Under the pieces are notes generated by a model that saw nothing but the letters and a program-made list of their open reading frames with translations, was not told the origin of the DNA and searched no databases. The position numbers and the translations under genes are program-made. From an uncultured Alphaproteobacteria bacterium (GTDB taxonomy: Bacteria; Pseudomonadota; Alphaproteobacteria; HIMB59), in assembly GCA_902613185.1 (NCBI GenBank), contig CACMGP010000001.1, forward strand, positions 310,001 through 374,000: a stretch of DNA of 64,000 nucleotides, read 5' to 3'. Positions 44,760 to 55,250 of the stretch are shown here, in pieces (positions within the stretch are counted from its first letter, which is position 1; each line of letters opens with the position of its first letter).

Positions 44760-46080
44760 TTAAAATTTTTTTTAAACCTTCGTGGCCAAAATAATTATAT
44801 AGGTCTTTAACAGATGGGCCATTTTGATTACCTGTAAGTATATAACGTGTATTAGTAAATATTTCTTTTTTTGATAGTGATTTATCAATATTCATTAAGT
44901 AATTAACATATTCATCAAAACTAAAATTTGAAATACCATTCAAATTTTTAATCAAAAGTTTGATAAAGTCACCTGAGGGTTGAATTTTAATTTCTCTTCT
45001 ATTGATAATATTCCATAAATTTCTTATATCTTCATACTTTTCAACATTTTCTTTAATAAGTTCCCACTCAGTTTCAGTTAAAGCTAACTCTTCTAGCTCA
45101 GGGAATTCATTATTTAAACTTTTTAAATTCATTGACCTTAATGAATTTTTTTGAAAAAAGTCAATTTTATGAATATCAATTTTTGGTAAATTTTTAGAAA
45201 TATCCTCTAAATTAAAATCTCTAAAATTATTCTTTAAAATGGTTTCAAAATCATAATCTGAGTTTAAACCAAGTGAATACAAATAAGATAGAATACTGTT
45301 AACTGTATATCCACTGTTTCTGAATTGCTTAAGTGAAATTGAGTCCAAATTTCTCTTACTTAGTTTTGTTCCATCCTCATTAAGCATTAATGGATTGTGA
45401 CCTAATGAAGGTAAATCAGAATTTAAACATTTAAATAATTCTAAATGAATTGCTGAATTAGTTAAGTGGTCTTCGCCTCTTATAATGTGAGATATTTTCA
45501 TATCTATATCATCGACGACACTTGGAAAATGGTAGAGGTAGCTACCATCTGCCCTCCTTAAAACAGGATCTGATTGAGAAGCTAGATCTACTTCGGTCTC
45601 TCCTTTTACTAAATCATTCCATTTAATTTTAGTCTGTGAAAGCTTAAATCTCCAATAAGGCTGATTACCATTAATTATTTTTTTTTCAATTTCTTCTTTA
45701 GATAAATTTAATGAGGATCTATCGTAGATTGGAGGTTTTCCTGCTTTTAACTGCAACTTTTTTTTTATATCTAAATCCTCACTTGACTCAAAACATGGGT
45801 AAACAAATTTTAAAGAAATTAATTGATCGAAAAGTTCATTATATCTCTCAATTCTTTTGCTTTGATAAAAAGTTTCATCATATTTTATTTTTAACCAATC
45901 AAGATCAGATGCTATGGACTTTACATATTCATCTTTGCTTCTCTCTTGGTCAGTGTCGTCATATCTAAGAATAAATTTACCATTATTTTTTTTCGAATAT
46001 GCCCAATTTAAAAAGCAAGATCTCATATTTCCTAAGTGCAGGTGACCAGTTGGGCTCGGGGCAAAACGTGTAATTATCAT
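44749..46080 (-). CDS. gltX: Glutamyl-tRNA synthetase
   Basis: RFAPSPTGHLHLGNMRSCFLNW, YDDTDQERSKDEY, GTKLSKRNLDSI. Confidence 0.96.
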   Translation of the reverse strand: MIITRFAPSPTGHLHLGNMRSCFLNWAYSKKNNGKFILRYDDTDQERSKDEYVKSIASDLDWLKIKYDETFYQSKRIERYNELFDQLISLKFVYPCFESSEDLDIKKKLQLKAGKPPIYDRSSLNLSKEEIEKKIINGNQPYWRFKLSQTKIKWNDLVKGETEVDLASQSDPVLRRADGSYLYHFPSVVDDIDMKISHIIRGEDHLTNSAIHLELFKCLNSDLPSLGHNPLMLNEDGTKLSKRNLDSISLKQFRNSGYTVNSILSYLYSLGLNSDYDFETILKNNFRDFNLEDISKNLPKIDIHKIDFFQKNSLRSMNLKSLNNEFPELEELALTETEWELIKENVEKYEDIRNLWNIINRREIKIQPSGDFIKLLIKNLNGISNFSFDEYVNYLMNIDKSLSKKEIFTNTRYILTGNQNGPSVKDLYNYFGHEGLKKILNEY

Positions 46081-47204
46081 TTAACTTTTTTTAAGAGGTA
46101 TTCTCTTGAAACTTTTACTCTAGAGGAATTACCATATTTTATAATATCAGCAGTTGCATATGTTTCTGACCACTTTTCTGGTAGATAACTTCCAGTTCCT
46201 ATGACATCTATTGGAGCTTTGGCTAAAGACATTGCCTTGCATTTCTCATTTGTAAATCCGCTAGATGCGATAATTTTTACTTTTTTAAAACCAAAATTAT
46301 CAAGTTGTGCTCTCAAATACCACAAAGATGCAGCAGAGACTCCAGGCCCTACTAAATGTTTTAACTCTTTGTCAGATCTATATTCTTTGATTGAACCGGG
46401 TGCGTGTTTTTCTAAGACCTCATATGATTTTGAGGTATCAAGATTCTCAATAAATCTTCCATTTGGGGTATCAAGTCTTATCATTACTTTTCCAGCTTTA
46501 GACAACTTATCGAAGTGGCTACAAACTTGAATGGAGTCAGTTATTTCCTTACCGAAATAATCAGGCAATACAATTAAATCATCTTTTGGAAATGTTTCAT
46601 GAAACATTTTTACTGCCTCAAGAGTAGATCCTGCATATCCTATTAATGCATGTGGCATCGTTCCTAATGCTTTATTAGATTGAAAATAATGTGATGTTGC
46701 ATCTATCGATGTTCCAATAAAGCCTTTAGCTTTCTTTCTTTTTGCTGATTTTGATCCAACTGATGCCGCATATGACATTAATTCAGACATCTCTGTACCT
46801 GCACAATGTCTTGCATCCATAGCTATAAAGGAAGTTTTAGGCAAGTCTAAACACATTTGATATGCATTAGCTGCTGCTATACAAGCTGGACCAATTTTTT
46901 GTAAGAGTAAAGTTTCCAAATCGACTATATGTTTAAAAGAACCCCTAATATAAAGAATTGGTTCTCCAGCACCGAAATGGTCACCCTCTTTGAATGGACT
47001 AGAGGTTGATACTTTAATTCCTCTGTCTTTTGAAATTTGTTTAATCCAATTTATTGCTAGTTTTAATGCTATAACACCTGGTCTACGAATAAAAACAGCA
47101 TAAGTGACTTTAATATCTCCATATTTATGGATAATTTTTTTTGTTTTTAAAAAATAATTATCAGTAAAATTATTAATTAAATTTGAATTTGTTTTTTTAT
47201 TCAT
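46077..47204 (-). CDS. Nicotinate phosphoribosyltransferase-like protein
   Basis: Type II PRTase features: AMDARHCAGTEMSELMSYAASVGSK, GTMPHALIGYAGSTLEAV, IIASSGFTNEK. Confidence 0.85.
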   Translation of the reverse strand: MNKKTNSNLINNFTDNYFLKTKKIIHKYGDIKVTYAVFIRRPGVIALKLAINWIKQISKDRGIKVSTSSPFKEGDHFGAGEPILYIRGSFKHIVDLETLLLQKIGPACIAAANAYQMCLDLPKTSFIAMDARHCAGTEMSELMSYAASVGSKSAKRKKAKGFIGTSIDATSHYFQSNKALGTMPHALIGYAGSTLEAVKMFHETFPKDDLIVLPDYFGKEITDSIQVCSHFDKLSKAGKVMIRLDTPNGRFIENLDTSKSYEVLEKHAPGSIKEYRSDKELKHLVGPGVSAASLWYLRAQLDNFGFKKVKIIASSGFTNEKCKAMSLAKAPIDVIGTGSYLPEKWSETYATADIIKYGNSSRVKVSREYLLKKVK

Positions 47205-47218
47205 TATGAATAAGAAAA

Positions 47219-48568
47219 CTAATTCATTTCACCATTGGACAATAAATCAGCCAGTAGAAAAGATAGCTCTAATGATTGATTAACATTTAGTCTTGGGTCA
47301 CAAAACGTATGATATCTATCACCTAAATTTTCATCTTTAATATCATCAGGCCCACCGACACATTCAGTTACATCTAAACCTGTTAATTCAAGGTGAACGC
47401 CTCCTGCGACTGAACCCTCTGATTTATGAATTTCAAAAAAAGACTGAATTTCTTTAAAAATATTCTCAGTAGCTCTAGTTTTATAGCCAGATTTACTTGT
47501 AGATGTATTTCCATGCATAGGATCACATATCCAAGTAAGATTAATACCGAGCTTATTAATTTCTTTCAATAAATCAGGGTATTTTGAATTAATTTTATCT
47601 GCTCCCATTCTAACAATAAGTGTAAGTCTACCACCTTCATTTTCGGGATTCAGTATCTCAATATTTTTTTTTAAATCATCAATGGTTGTAGATGGACCTA
47701 CTTTAAGACCTAAAGGGTTTTTTATACCACTTAAATAGTGTATGTGAGCACCATTAGGATCTCTAGTTCTATCACCAACCCACAAAAAATGAGAATTTAC
47801 ATTGTACCACTCACCTGTGGTGCTATCTATTCTTGTAAAAGCTTGTTCATAAGGTAAAAGAAGTGCTTCATGGCTTGTGTAAAAATCTGTCTCTCTTAGT
47901 TCTCTTGTATTTTTTTCATTTACACCACAAGCATTCATAAATTTTATACTTTCTGCAATTTTTTCAGATAATTCTTTAAATTTTTTTGTTGTATCAAAGT
48001 TATCTGCAAAATCTAAATTCCATTTATTTAATTGTGTTAAACTAGCAAAACCTCCTTGAGCAAAAGCTCTTAATAAATTTAAAGTTGAAGCTGAATGGTT
48101 ATAAGCTCTGATCATTCTTTTAGGGTCTGGTTCTCTAGAGGACTCGTTAAACTCAAATGAATTGATAATATCTCCTCTATAACTAGGTAGCTTTTGACCG
48201 TTTTTTTCTTCAAAGTCTGAGCTTCTTGGTTTAGCAAATTGTCCACCCATTCTCCCTAGTTTAACGACCGGTTTGTTAGTGGCAAAAGTCAAAACAACAG
48301 ACATTTGCAATAGTAATTTAAAATTATCTCTAATTGTATTGGGGTTTAATTCCTGAAAGCTCTCAGCACAGTCACCGCCTTGTAAATAAAAGGACTCTCC
48401 TTTTTGAACTTGATAAATTTGTGATTTTAGAGACCTAGTCTCACCAGCAAATATTAAAGGAGGCATAGAAGATAATTCCTCTATTACAGAGTCTAAATTA
48501 CCTTGATCAGCGTAAGCAGGCATTTGCTTTGCTTCAAAGTTTTTCCAACTATCTTTAGTCCATTTCAT
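47219..48568 (-). CDS. Type II (plant-like) DAHP synthase
   Basis: YLQGGDCAESFQE, KLGRMGGQFAKPRS, SHFLWVGDRTRDPNGAHIHYLSGIKNPLGLKVGP. Confidence 0.95.
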   Translation of the reverse strand: MKWTKDSWKNFEAKQMPAYADQGNLDSVIEELSSMPPLIFAGETRSLKSQIYQVQKGESFYLQGGDCAESFQELNPNTIRDNFKLLLQMSVVLTFATNKPVVKLGRMGGQFAKPRSSDFEEKNGQKLPSYRGDIINSFEFNESSREPDPKRMIRAYNHSASTLNLLRAFAQGGFASLTQLNKWNLDFADNFDTTKKFKELSEKIAESIKFMNACGVNEKNTRELRETDFYTSHEALLLPYEQAFTRIDSTTGEWYNVNSHFLWVGDRTRDPNGAHIHYLSGIKNPLGLKVGPSTTIDDLKKNIEILNPENEGGRLTLIVRMGADKINSKYPDLLKEINKLGINLTWICDPMHGNTSTSKSGYKTRATENIFKEIQSFFEIHKSEGSVAGGVHLELTGLDVTECVGGPDDIKDENLGDRYHTFCDPRLNVNQSLELSFLLADLLSNGEMN

Positions 48569-48609
48569 GAGGCAAGGATTATATTGTTAAATGTACTAAA
48601 TAAAAGAAA

Positions 48610-49887
48610 TTATTGGGTTTTAGATTTAAAAGGCCAAATTTTGGGTAGCTTTAATTTAGGTAATGATGGCTCATAACCTGTAGCATAAAAATTATCTATA
48701 ATAGATTGTTTATTATCTGAATACTTTGAATCAATATCTTCATGATTGATAATTCCGATATTATCAACGATATCTACAGTAGTGATTAGGCCATGATTGT
48801 CTGTAATGTAATAGCATTTATCTAAATTTAAATAATCATATGAGCTTTTACTGATTTGATAAGAATTTTTATCAGAACCATCAGATAGAAAAATAAAATT
48901 TTTTATGTTTTTTATTTTATATTTGTTTGAAAGTATGTATGTATCATCATCCTTGAGTATCTCATGAATATACTTTTTATTACTTAATTTTAAATTAGGG
49001 AAAAAAGTTCCTTTTGATAAGTAACTAGGATATTGATTATCATCAATAATATTAGAGAAGAAATTATTTTGTTTGTTAAAATTATTATTAATTTCTAATA
49101 CTTGATTAGAAAATATGTAAGATTTATTAAACCTGAGTAAAAATTTAAATATGAATAAAGATATAAACTTAGGGAAAAAATTATAAAAATTAAAAAAAAG
49201 AATATTAATATAGTAATTGTTATTATTGCTGGAATTATACGTATTCTTAGTGTCTAAAGTATTTAAGCTTAAAAGATTAACTATTTCAAAGCATATTCCC
49301 AAATAAGATTTATTTTTGATTGTAATCTCTTTAGTATTATTATTTTTTGAGTAATAAATAGATAAACTAGTTGGGACTTTGATTTTAATAAGATCACTCT
49401 CTTGAATTTTTTTATTAGCAATTTTCTTAATATATTTTTTTAAAAGGGATATATTCTCAGAAAAAAAGTGTATTGTGCTGCTATTTGGAAAAACAATATT
49501 TATTTTTTTAAATTTTAAATTAGTAAAAATTGATGAGCAGTATTTGTGTTGAGTCGCATTGATTTCAAATCTATAAAAAATTTTATAATCTGTTGTTTCG
49601 ATTTTAATATCTGGATTATTATCTTTAACAGTGTAGCCATTATCATTAATTAAATAAGATATTTGTTCTCCAGTAATAGGTTCTCTTGTAAATAACTTAG
49701 ATTTATTGATTATTCCATATGTGTCTAAAGGCACTGAATTAAATGTATTTGATTTCAATTTATCCTCAGGAAAAAAAATAGTTTGTTTGAAATTAGCTTT
49801 TTCGATATTTGAAGAAAGCTGTGGTTTGATACTAAACCGAGCGTCAATCACGCTAGCTAAAATCTCATTATCAACTTCGATATTCAT
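48610..49887 (-). CDS. Uncharacterised 425-aa protein (orphan in glmU-glmS run)
   Basis: Long ORF without large overlaps, in frame context with glmS upstream and DAHP synthase downstream; no recognised family. Confidence 0.75.
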   Translation of the reverse strand: MNIEVDNEILASVIDARFSIKPQLSSNIEKANFKQTIFFPEDKLKSNTFNSVPLDTYGIINKSKLFTREPITGEQISYLINDNGYTVKDNNPDIKIETTDYKIFYRFEINATQHKYCSSIFTNLKFKKINIVFPNSSTIHFFSENISLLKKYIKKIANKKIQESDLIKIKVPTSLSIYYSKNNNTKEITIKNKSYLGICFEIVNLLSLNTLDTKNTYNSSNNNNYYINILFFNFYNFFPKFISLFIFKFLLRFNKSYIFSNQVLEINNNFNKQNNFFSNIIDDNQYPSYLSKGTFFPNLKLSNKKYIHEILKDDDTYILSNKYKIKNIKNFIFLSDGSDKNSYQISKSSYDYLNLDKCYYITDNHGLITTVDIVDNIGIINHEDIDSKYSDNKQSIIDNFYATGYEPSLPKLKLPKIWPFKSKTQ

Positions 49888-49904
49888 ATTAAATAGTATT
49901 CAAT

Positions 49905-51701
49905 TTATTCAACGGTAACTGATTTAGCGAGATTCCTTGGTTGATCAATATCAGTACCTTCATTAAGAGCAAAATAATATGAAATGAGTTGAAGAGGAAT
50001 AGTATAAATGAAAGGTGTGTCAATAAAGTTTTCTTTGGGTAGGCTTACATTTTGTGTGTTTAATGATTTTCTGTGAATTTTAACACTCGATAAAATTATA
50101 ACCTTACCATTTCTAGCAGCGATTTCCTCAGCATTAGAAATAGATTTCTCATATAGTTCGTTGTTTGGCGATAAGCAAATTGTTAATGATTTTTTATCGA
50201 TCAATGCAATTGGGCCATGTTTCATCTCTCCTCCAGGAAAGCCTTCGCTATGCATGTAAGATATCTCTTTTAATTTCAAGGATCCCTCTAATGCTATTGG
50301 GTATACAATATTCCTTCCAATAAAATAACAAGTATTAGATTGGCTTAATTTTTTTGCAATTTTTTTTGCCTCTGGTGTAAAAACATTAATTAATTTTTTC
50401 AGCTTTATTGGTAATAACTTTAGAATTGCTAAATTCTTATTATAATCTTTTTTCGATATGGAATTTGTCATTTTACCAATTTCAATAGAAAGATTGGCTA
50501 AGCTCAATATTTGACAAGTAAAAGCTTTAGTTGAGGCTACACCAACTTCTTTATCAGCATAAGTAGGTATGGTTACATCAGCCTCTCTTACCATACTACT
50601 CTGCAAAGAATTAGTGATGACTATAGAGGAGTGTTTGTTTTTTTTGATATATTTTAGAGCCATCAAGGTATCCATGGTTTCACCAGATTGTGAAATAAAA
50701 ATAAATAAAATTTTTTCGTCTTTATTTATTTTTTTATATCTAAGCTCGGAAGCTAATTCTGATGAAGTATCTATATTTGTATATTTATTAAAGTAATACT
50801 CACCAACTAAACAGGCATGGTATGCAGTACCACATCCAACAAATATTATTTTTTTGTTTAAAATTAAATTTTTAAATTTGCTTTCAAAATCATTAAAAAA
50901 TTCTTTTACATAATTTTTTTGAGTAGTTTTTATAACTTCAGGCTGCTCATGAATCTCTTTCAACATATAATGTTGATATTTTCCTTTATCATATGGGTTT
51001 TGTTTAATTTCATTTTTTTCGAAGAGTATTTTAGCTTTATTTAAACTAGATATTTTAGACTGCTGAATTTTAATAATATCACCATCTTTAAGATGATAAA
51101 TCTTATCACTATAATCAGATAAAATAGATGAATCTGAGCATATGTAATAGGAGTTTCTATTATGTGATAAGGCGATTGGACTGCCATTTTTTAATAAGTA
51201 AAAACAATTATTTTTTTTTATAAATATAACAAAAGCGTAGTTTCCTTTAATTACACTTTTAAACACTCTAATAGCTTCATCTGAATTTCTATATTTATTG
51301 ACTAAATAGGTGAGAAAGTAAAAACTGATTTCAGTATCTGATTGAATATGTTTAGGAATTTCTACAAATCGATTTTGAATTTTTCTATAGTTTTCAATAA
51401 TACCATTACAAACTAAAGTAAGATCATCATTTGCAAATGGATGAGCATTATTTTTGCTAACAACTCCATGTGTTGCCCATCTTGTATGACCTATCACACC
51501 ATAAAAATTTTTATCTGATACATTTTGAGCTTTATTTTTTAGTTCTGATATTTTGCCGACACTTTTAATGGTTTTTATTCGTTCTTTTGAAAACAAGGAA
51601 ATGCCAGCAGAGTCATACCCTCTATATTCCAGCTTTTTTAAAATATCTATAGAGTTATTCTTTAAAGAAGATGAATTTAAGATACCAACTATACCGCACA
51701 T
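49905..51701 (-). CDS. glmS: Glutamine--fructose-6-phosphate aminotransferase
   Basis: MCGIVGI Ntn start, GHTRWATHGVVS, SQSGETMDTLMAL, C-terminal DQPRNLAKSVTVE. Confidence 0.97.
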   Translation of the reverse strand: MCGIVGILNSSSLKNNSIDILKKLEYRGYDSAGISLFSKERIKTIKSVGKISELKNKAQNVSDKNFYGVIGHTRWATHGVVSKNNAHPFANDDLTLVCNGIIENYRKIQNRFVEIPKHIQSDTEISFYFLTYLVNKYRNSDEAIRVFKSVIKGNYAFVIFIKKNNCFYLLKNGSPIALSHNRNSYYICSDSSILSDYSDKIYHLKDGDIIKIQQSKISSLNKAKILFEKNEIKQNPYDKGKYQHYMLKEIHEQPEVIKTTQKNYVKEFFNDFESKFKNLILNKKIIFVGCGTAYHACLVGEYYFNKYTNIDTSSELASELRYKKINKDEKILFIFISQSGETMDTLMALKYIKKNKHSSIVITNSLQSSMVREADVTIPTYADKEVGVASTKAFTCQILSLANLSIEIGKMTNSISKKDYNKNLAILKLLPIKLKKLINVFTPEAKKIAKKLSQSNTCYFIGRNIVYPIALEGSLKLKEISYMHSEGFPGGEMKHGPIALIDKKSLTICLSPNNELYEKSISNAEEIAARNGKVIILSSVKIHRKSLNTQNVSLPKENFIDTPFIYTIPLQLISYYFALNEGTDIDQPRNLAKSVTVE

Positions 51702-52984
51702 TATTTTTTATTATTAATTTTATTTTTCTGTTTTGATCTGGCTATTGAAAAATGATTATTTGGTATTGATTTAGTAATTACAGATCCTGCAGCTACGTAT
51801 ACTTTATTGCCTATATTAACAGGTGCAATAATAGAAGAATTTGAGCCAATAAAGGTATTATTACCTATTTTGCATTTCAGCTTATTTTTTCCATCATAAT
51901 TACAAGTAATAGTTCCAGCCCCAATATTACTATTTGTTCCTATAAATGAGTCTCCGATATAACTTAAATGATTTACTTTTACTCCCTTTGATAATTTTGA
52001 TTTTTTAATCTCAACAAAATTACCAATTTTTACCTCATCTGCGATAATAACCTCAGGTCTTATTCTTGCATAAGGGCCAATGGAGCAGTTATTACCTATT
52101 GTGGAATTTTCAATATAAGAAAAGGACTTAATAATAGAATTACTTTTAATGCTTACATTTTTTTTTATAACAACATGTGGCTCAATTACTACTCCCGGAG
52201 CGATACTAACATTGCTCTCTATATAAACCGTATCAGGATGAATAATTCTAACACCGCTATCTATTAATTTTTTCTTTATAAAATCTTGAGATAATGTTTC
52301 TAATTTATTAAGTTCATTTAAGGTGTTAGCACCTGATATCACTGTGGCTTTATTTAAAAAAGTAGTCATTTTAAGTTTTTTATTTAAACAGACATTTACT
52401 AAATCAGTAATGTAAAATTCATTCTTATTTTTATTTTTTTTTATTAATTTTAAATTTAATGCAGCTTTTTTTGAAATTAAAAATATGCCAGTATTTATCT
52501 CATTGATTAATTTCTCTTCGTTTGAACATTCATTTTCTTCAATAATACTAATTAATAAATTATTTTTTTTAACTACTCTTCCATATCCTTTTGGGTTTCT
52601 TACATTTTGTGTAAGAACTGATAAGTCATCATCATTCTTTACACCTTTTGAAACAAAATCAGAGAGTATTTTATAATCGAAAATAGGTGTGTCTGCTAAG
52701 GTCAATAAAAAATAATCAAATTTATTATTGTATTTATAGAATTGTTTAAAAGCTCCACCAGTACCGTCTATTGGATTTTGAATAAATACTTTTTCATGAA
52801 TAAAATATTTTTTATTAGCTTTACTTGAAATAATAAAAGTTTTTTTTACTTGTTTAATTTTATTTAGTGCATCTAAATTATACTGTATTAACTCTTTACC
52901 AGATATTTCATGAAGAAATTTTGGTTTAGGTGATTTAAATCTTTTGCTCTTTCCAGCAGAAAGAATAATGGCGCATATATTCAT
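51701..52984 (-). CDS. glmU: Bifunctional GlmU (GlcNAc-1-P uridyltransferase/acetyltransferase)
   Basis: LSAGKSKRFKSPKPKFLHEISGK, left-handed beta-helix hexapeptide repeats, GAGTITCNYDGKNK. Confidence 0.95.
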   Translation of the reverse strand: MNICAIILSAGKSKRFKSPKPKFLHEISGKELIQYNLDALNKIKQVKKTFIISSKANKKYFIHEKVFIQNPIDGTGGAFKQFYKYNNKFDYFLLTLADTPIFDYKILSDFVSKGVKNDDDLSVLTQNVRNPKGYGRVVKKNNLLISIIEENECSNEEKLINEINTGIFLISKKAALNLKLIKKNKNKNEFYITDLVNVCLNKKLKMTTFLNKATVISGANTLNELNKLETLSQDFIKKKLIDSGVRIIHPDTVYIESNVSIAPGVVIEPHVVIKKNVSIKSNSIIKSFSYIENSTIGNNCSIGPYARIRPEVIIADEVKIGNFVEIKKSKLSKGVKVNHLSYIGDSFIGTNSNIGAGTITCNYDGKNKLKCKIGNNTFIGSNSSIIAPVNIGNKVYVAAGSVITKSIPNNHFSIARSKQKNKINNKK

Positions 52985-53049
52985 AAAGTTGTAAAATAAT
53001 ATTAATTAATATTAACTGAATACTAAAAATATATCTAATTATGTAAATT

Positions 53050-53988
53050 ATGCCAATTATCGTTAAATCAAATTTATCAAAGCAACTTACACATTTCTTA
53101 AAGTCTAAACTATTAAAAGATGAATTAGTAGTTTTGCCAACAGAAACTGTTTATGGGCTAGCTGGTTTAGGAACCAATATTAAAGCAGCAAAAAAAATTT
53201 TCTTATTAAAAAAAAGACCTTTGAAAAAAAAATTAATATTTCATTGTTCAAGTTTAAAAATGGTAGATAAATTTTTTAAGTTAGATGATGAAAATTTAAT
53301 TTTAGCTAAGGAATTTTGGCCTGGACCTCTTACTCTTGTTTTACAAAGGAAGTCTCTCGAAATACCCAAATCTCTTACATTAAATAATGAGTGTGCTGTA
53401 AGAGTTCCAAATAATAAATTTACATTAAATTTAATTAATAAAGTAGGTATGCCCCTTGTAATGCCCTCAGCAAACAAATTTAAACAACTAAGCCCAATCA
53501 ACAGTGAAATGGTTTTTCAGCAATTTATTGAGACAAATTTATTAATTGTAGATGATGGAAAATGTAAAGTTGGTATCGAGTCAACTTTAATTAAAATATC
53601 TGATAACAAATTGAATATAATAAGACCAGGGATGATATCATTAGAAAATGTGAAAAAAATATTACCCTATATGGTTATTACTAAATATAACAAAAATTTA
53701 AGTTTTTCTGGAACTTCAAAAAAACATTATTCTCCGAAGAAGAAAATATTTTTAAATGTCAAAAATGCTAAAAAAAAATCTGCATATATAAACTTTGGAG
53801 CAAATAAGAGATATCAATTCAAAAATTTAAGTAAGAATAGAAATTTAATTGAAGCTGCCAAAAATCTTTATCATTTTATTTTTTTAGCAGATAACGACAA
53901 CCAATATAAAAATATAAGTATTGCACCTATTCCTTATAAGAAAATAGGAATCGCTATAAATGATAGATTGCGAAGAGCATCTAAATGA
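53050..53988 (+). CDS. L-threonylcarbamoyladenylate synthase (Sua5/YciO/YrdC)
   Basis: LPTETVYGLAGLGTN, KKRPLKKKLIFH, WPGPLTLVLQR, GIESTLIKI, SGTSKKHYSPKK. Confidence 0.93.
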   Translation: MPIIVKSNLSKQLTHFLKSKLLKDELVVLPTETVYGLAGLGTNIKAAKKIFLLKKRPLKKKLIFHCSSLKMVDKFFKLDDENLILAKEFWPGPLTLVLQRKSLEIPKSLTLNNECAVRVPNNKFTLNLINKVGMPLVMPSANKFKQLSPINSEMVFQQFIETNLLIVDDGKCKVGIESTLIKISDNKLNIIRPGMISLENVKKILPYMVITKYNKNLSFSGTSKKHYSPKKKIFLNVKNAKKKSAYINFGANKRYQFKNLSKNRNLIEAAKNLYHFIFLADNDNQYKNISIAPIPYKKIGIAINDRLRRASK

Positions 53989-55250
53989 AATTTCCAATAA
54001 AAACTATAAGAAGGGGTGGCCAAATAACTGCTTTCCCTAAAAGTTCTTTGGAGGTATCTAAACTGGTTAAATTTTCTAACAAACATAAATTTCTTATTTT
54101 ACCTATTGGTGGAGAGACTAATAGAGTGGATGGCACAAAACCTCAATTTGAAAAAACTATCCTAATAGATTTTAAAAAAATGAATCGTATTGAAGAAGTT
54201 GATACTGATAATTTTATAATAACAGCTCAAAGCGGAACATTGTTAAAAACCATACAAAAAGCAGCAAATAATAAAAAACTTTTATTTCCAGTTAATATTG
54301 CGCCAAGTGATAAATGTACAATTGGGGGTAATATATCTACTAATGTTGGGGGTTTGCAAACCTTAAGATATGGTAACATAGAGGATCATATAAATGGCCT
54401 TGAAGTAGTGCTTAGTGATGGAACTATTTTAAATTTTTTAAATAAACTCAAAAAAGATAATTTTGGCCCAAAACTGTGGAAGTTATTTTGTGGTTCTGAG
54501 GGTGTTTTTGGAATAATTACAAGAGCAAGCTTAAAGTTAATCCCAAAAAAAAAATACAATTCTACATATTTAATACAATTAAATAGTTTAAATAAGTCAA
54601 TTCGATTACTGAAATTTTTAAGAAACAAGTACTTTGATAATTTAACAAGTTTTGAAATAATATTTCCAATACCTAGCTCTTATTTATTTAATGAAAGTAC
54701 ACATTACTTCAATTTAATCATAGAGATACAATCTAATGTTATTGGTAATTACGAAAAAGAATTAAAAAAATACTTTAATTTAAAAGAATTTAAAATTTAT
54801 AAAATGGAACATAATAAATCAAAATCATGGATATGGAGCAAAAGAGAAGAGTTAGTATATAATCAGATAAAATATAATTTTACTGAAAAATTTGATATTT
54901 CTTTACCCATTGATAAGTGGTCTGTATTTATTAAGAAGGTAAATACATTTGTAAAGGATAATAACATCTTTACTCCTTATTTTTTTGGGCATTTGGGAGA
55001 TGGTAATTTGCATTGCAATTTTAAAGTACATCCTAATTCAAAAAAGAATTGTGCTTACCTCTCAAAATTTATTTATGATTTGACTATCCAAAGTGAAGGT
55101 AGTGTTGCAGCAGAACACGGTCTTGGTTTGAAAAAAAATTATCTTTTAAAAAAATATAAACCTAGTGAAATCTACCTTTTTATTAAAAAATTAAAAAAAT
55201 ACTTAGATCCGAACTCTAGATTAGGCAAAAATAAGTTATTTCAGGCTTAA
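53985..55250 (+). CDS. FAD-binding oxidoreductase (GlcD/D-2-hydroxyacid dehydrogenase-like)
   Basis: FAD_binding_4 region (PIGGETNRVDGT, CTIGGNISTNVGGLQTLRYGN), C-terminal HLGDGNLHCNFKV, EHGLGLKK. Confidence 0.88.
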   Translation: MKFPIKTIRRGGQITAFPKSSLEVSKLVKFSNKHKFLILPIGGETNRVDGTKPQFEKTILIDFKKMNRIEEVDTDNFIITAQSGTLLKTIQKAANNKKLLFPVNIAPSDKCTIGGNISTNVGGLQTLRYGNIEDHINGLEVVLSDGTILNFLNKLKKDNFGPKLWKLFCGSEGVFGIITRASLKLIPKKKYNSTYLIQLNSLNKSIRLLKFLRNKYFDNLTSFEIIFPIPSSYLFNESTHYFNLIIEIQSNVIGNYEKELKKYFNLKEFKIYKMEHNKSKSWIWSKREELVYNQIKYNFTEKFDISLPIDKWSVFIKKVNTFVKDNNIFTPYFFGHLGDGNLHCNFKVHPNSKKNCAYLSKFIYDLTIQSEGSVAAEHGLGLKKNYLLKKYKPSEIYLFIKKLKKYLDPNSRLGKNKLFQA

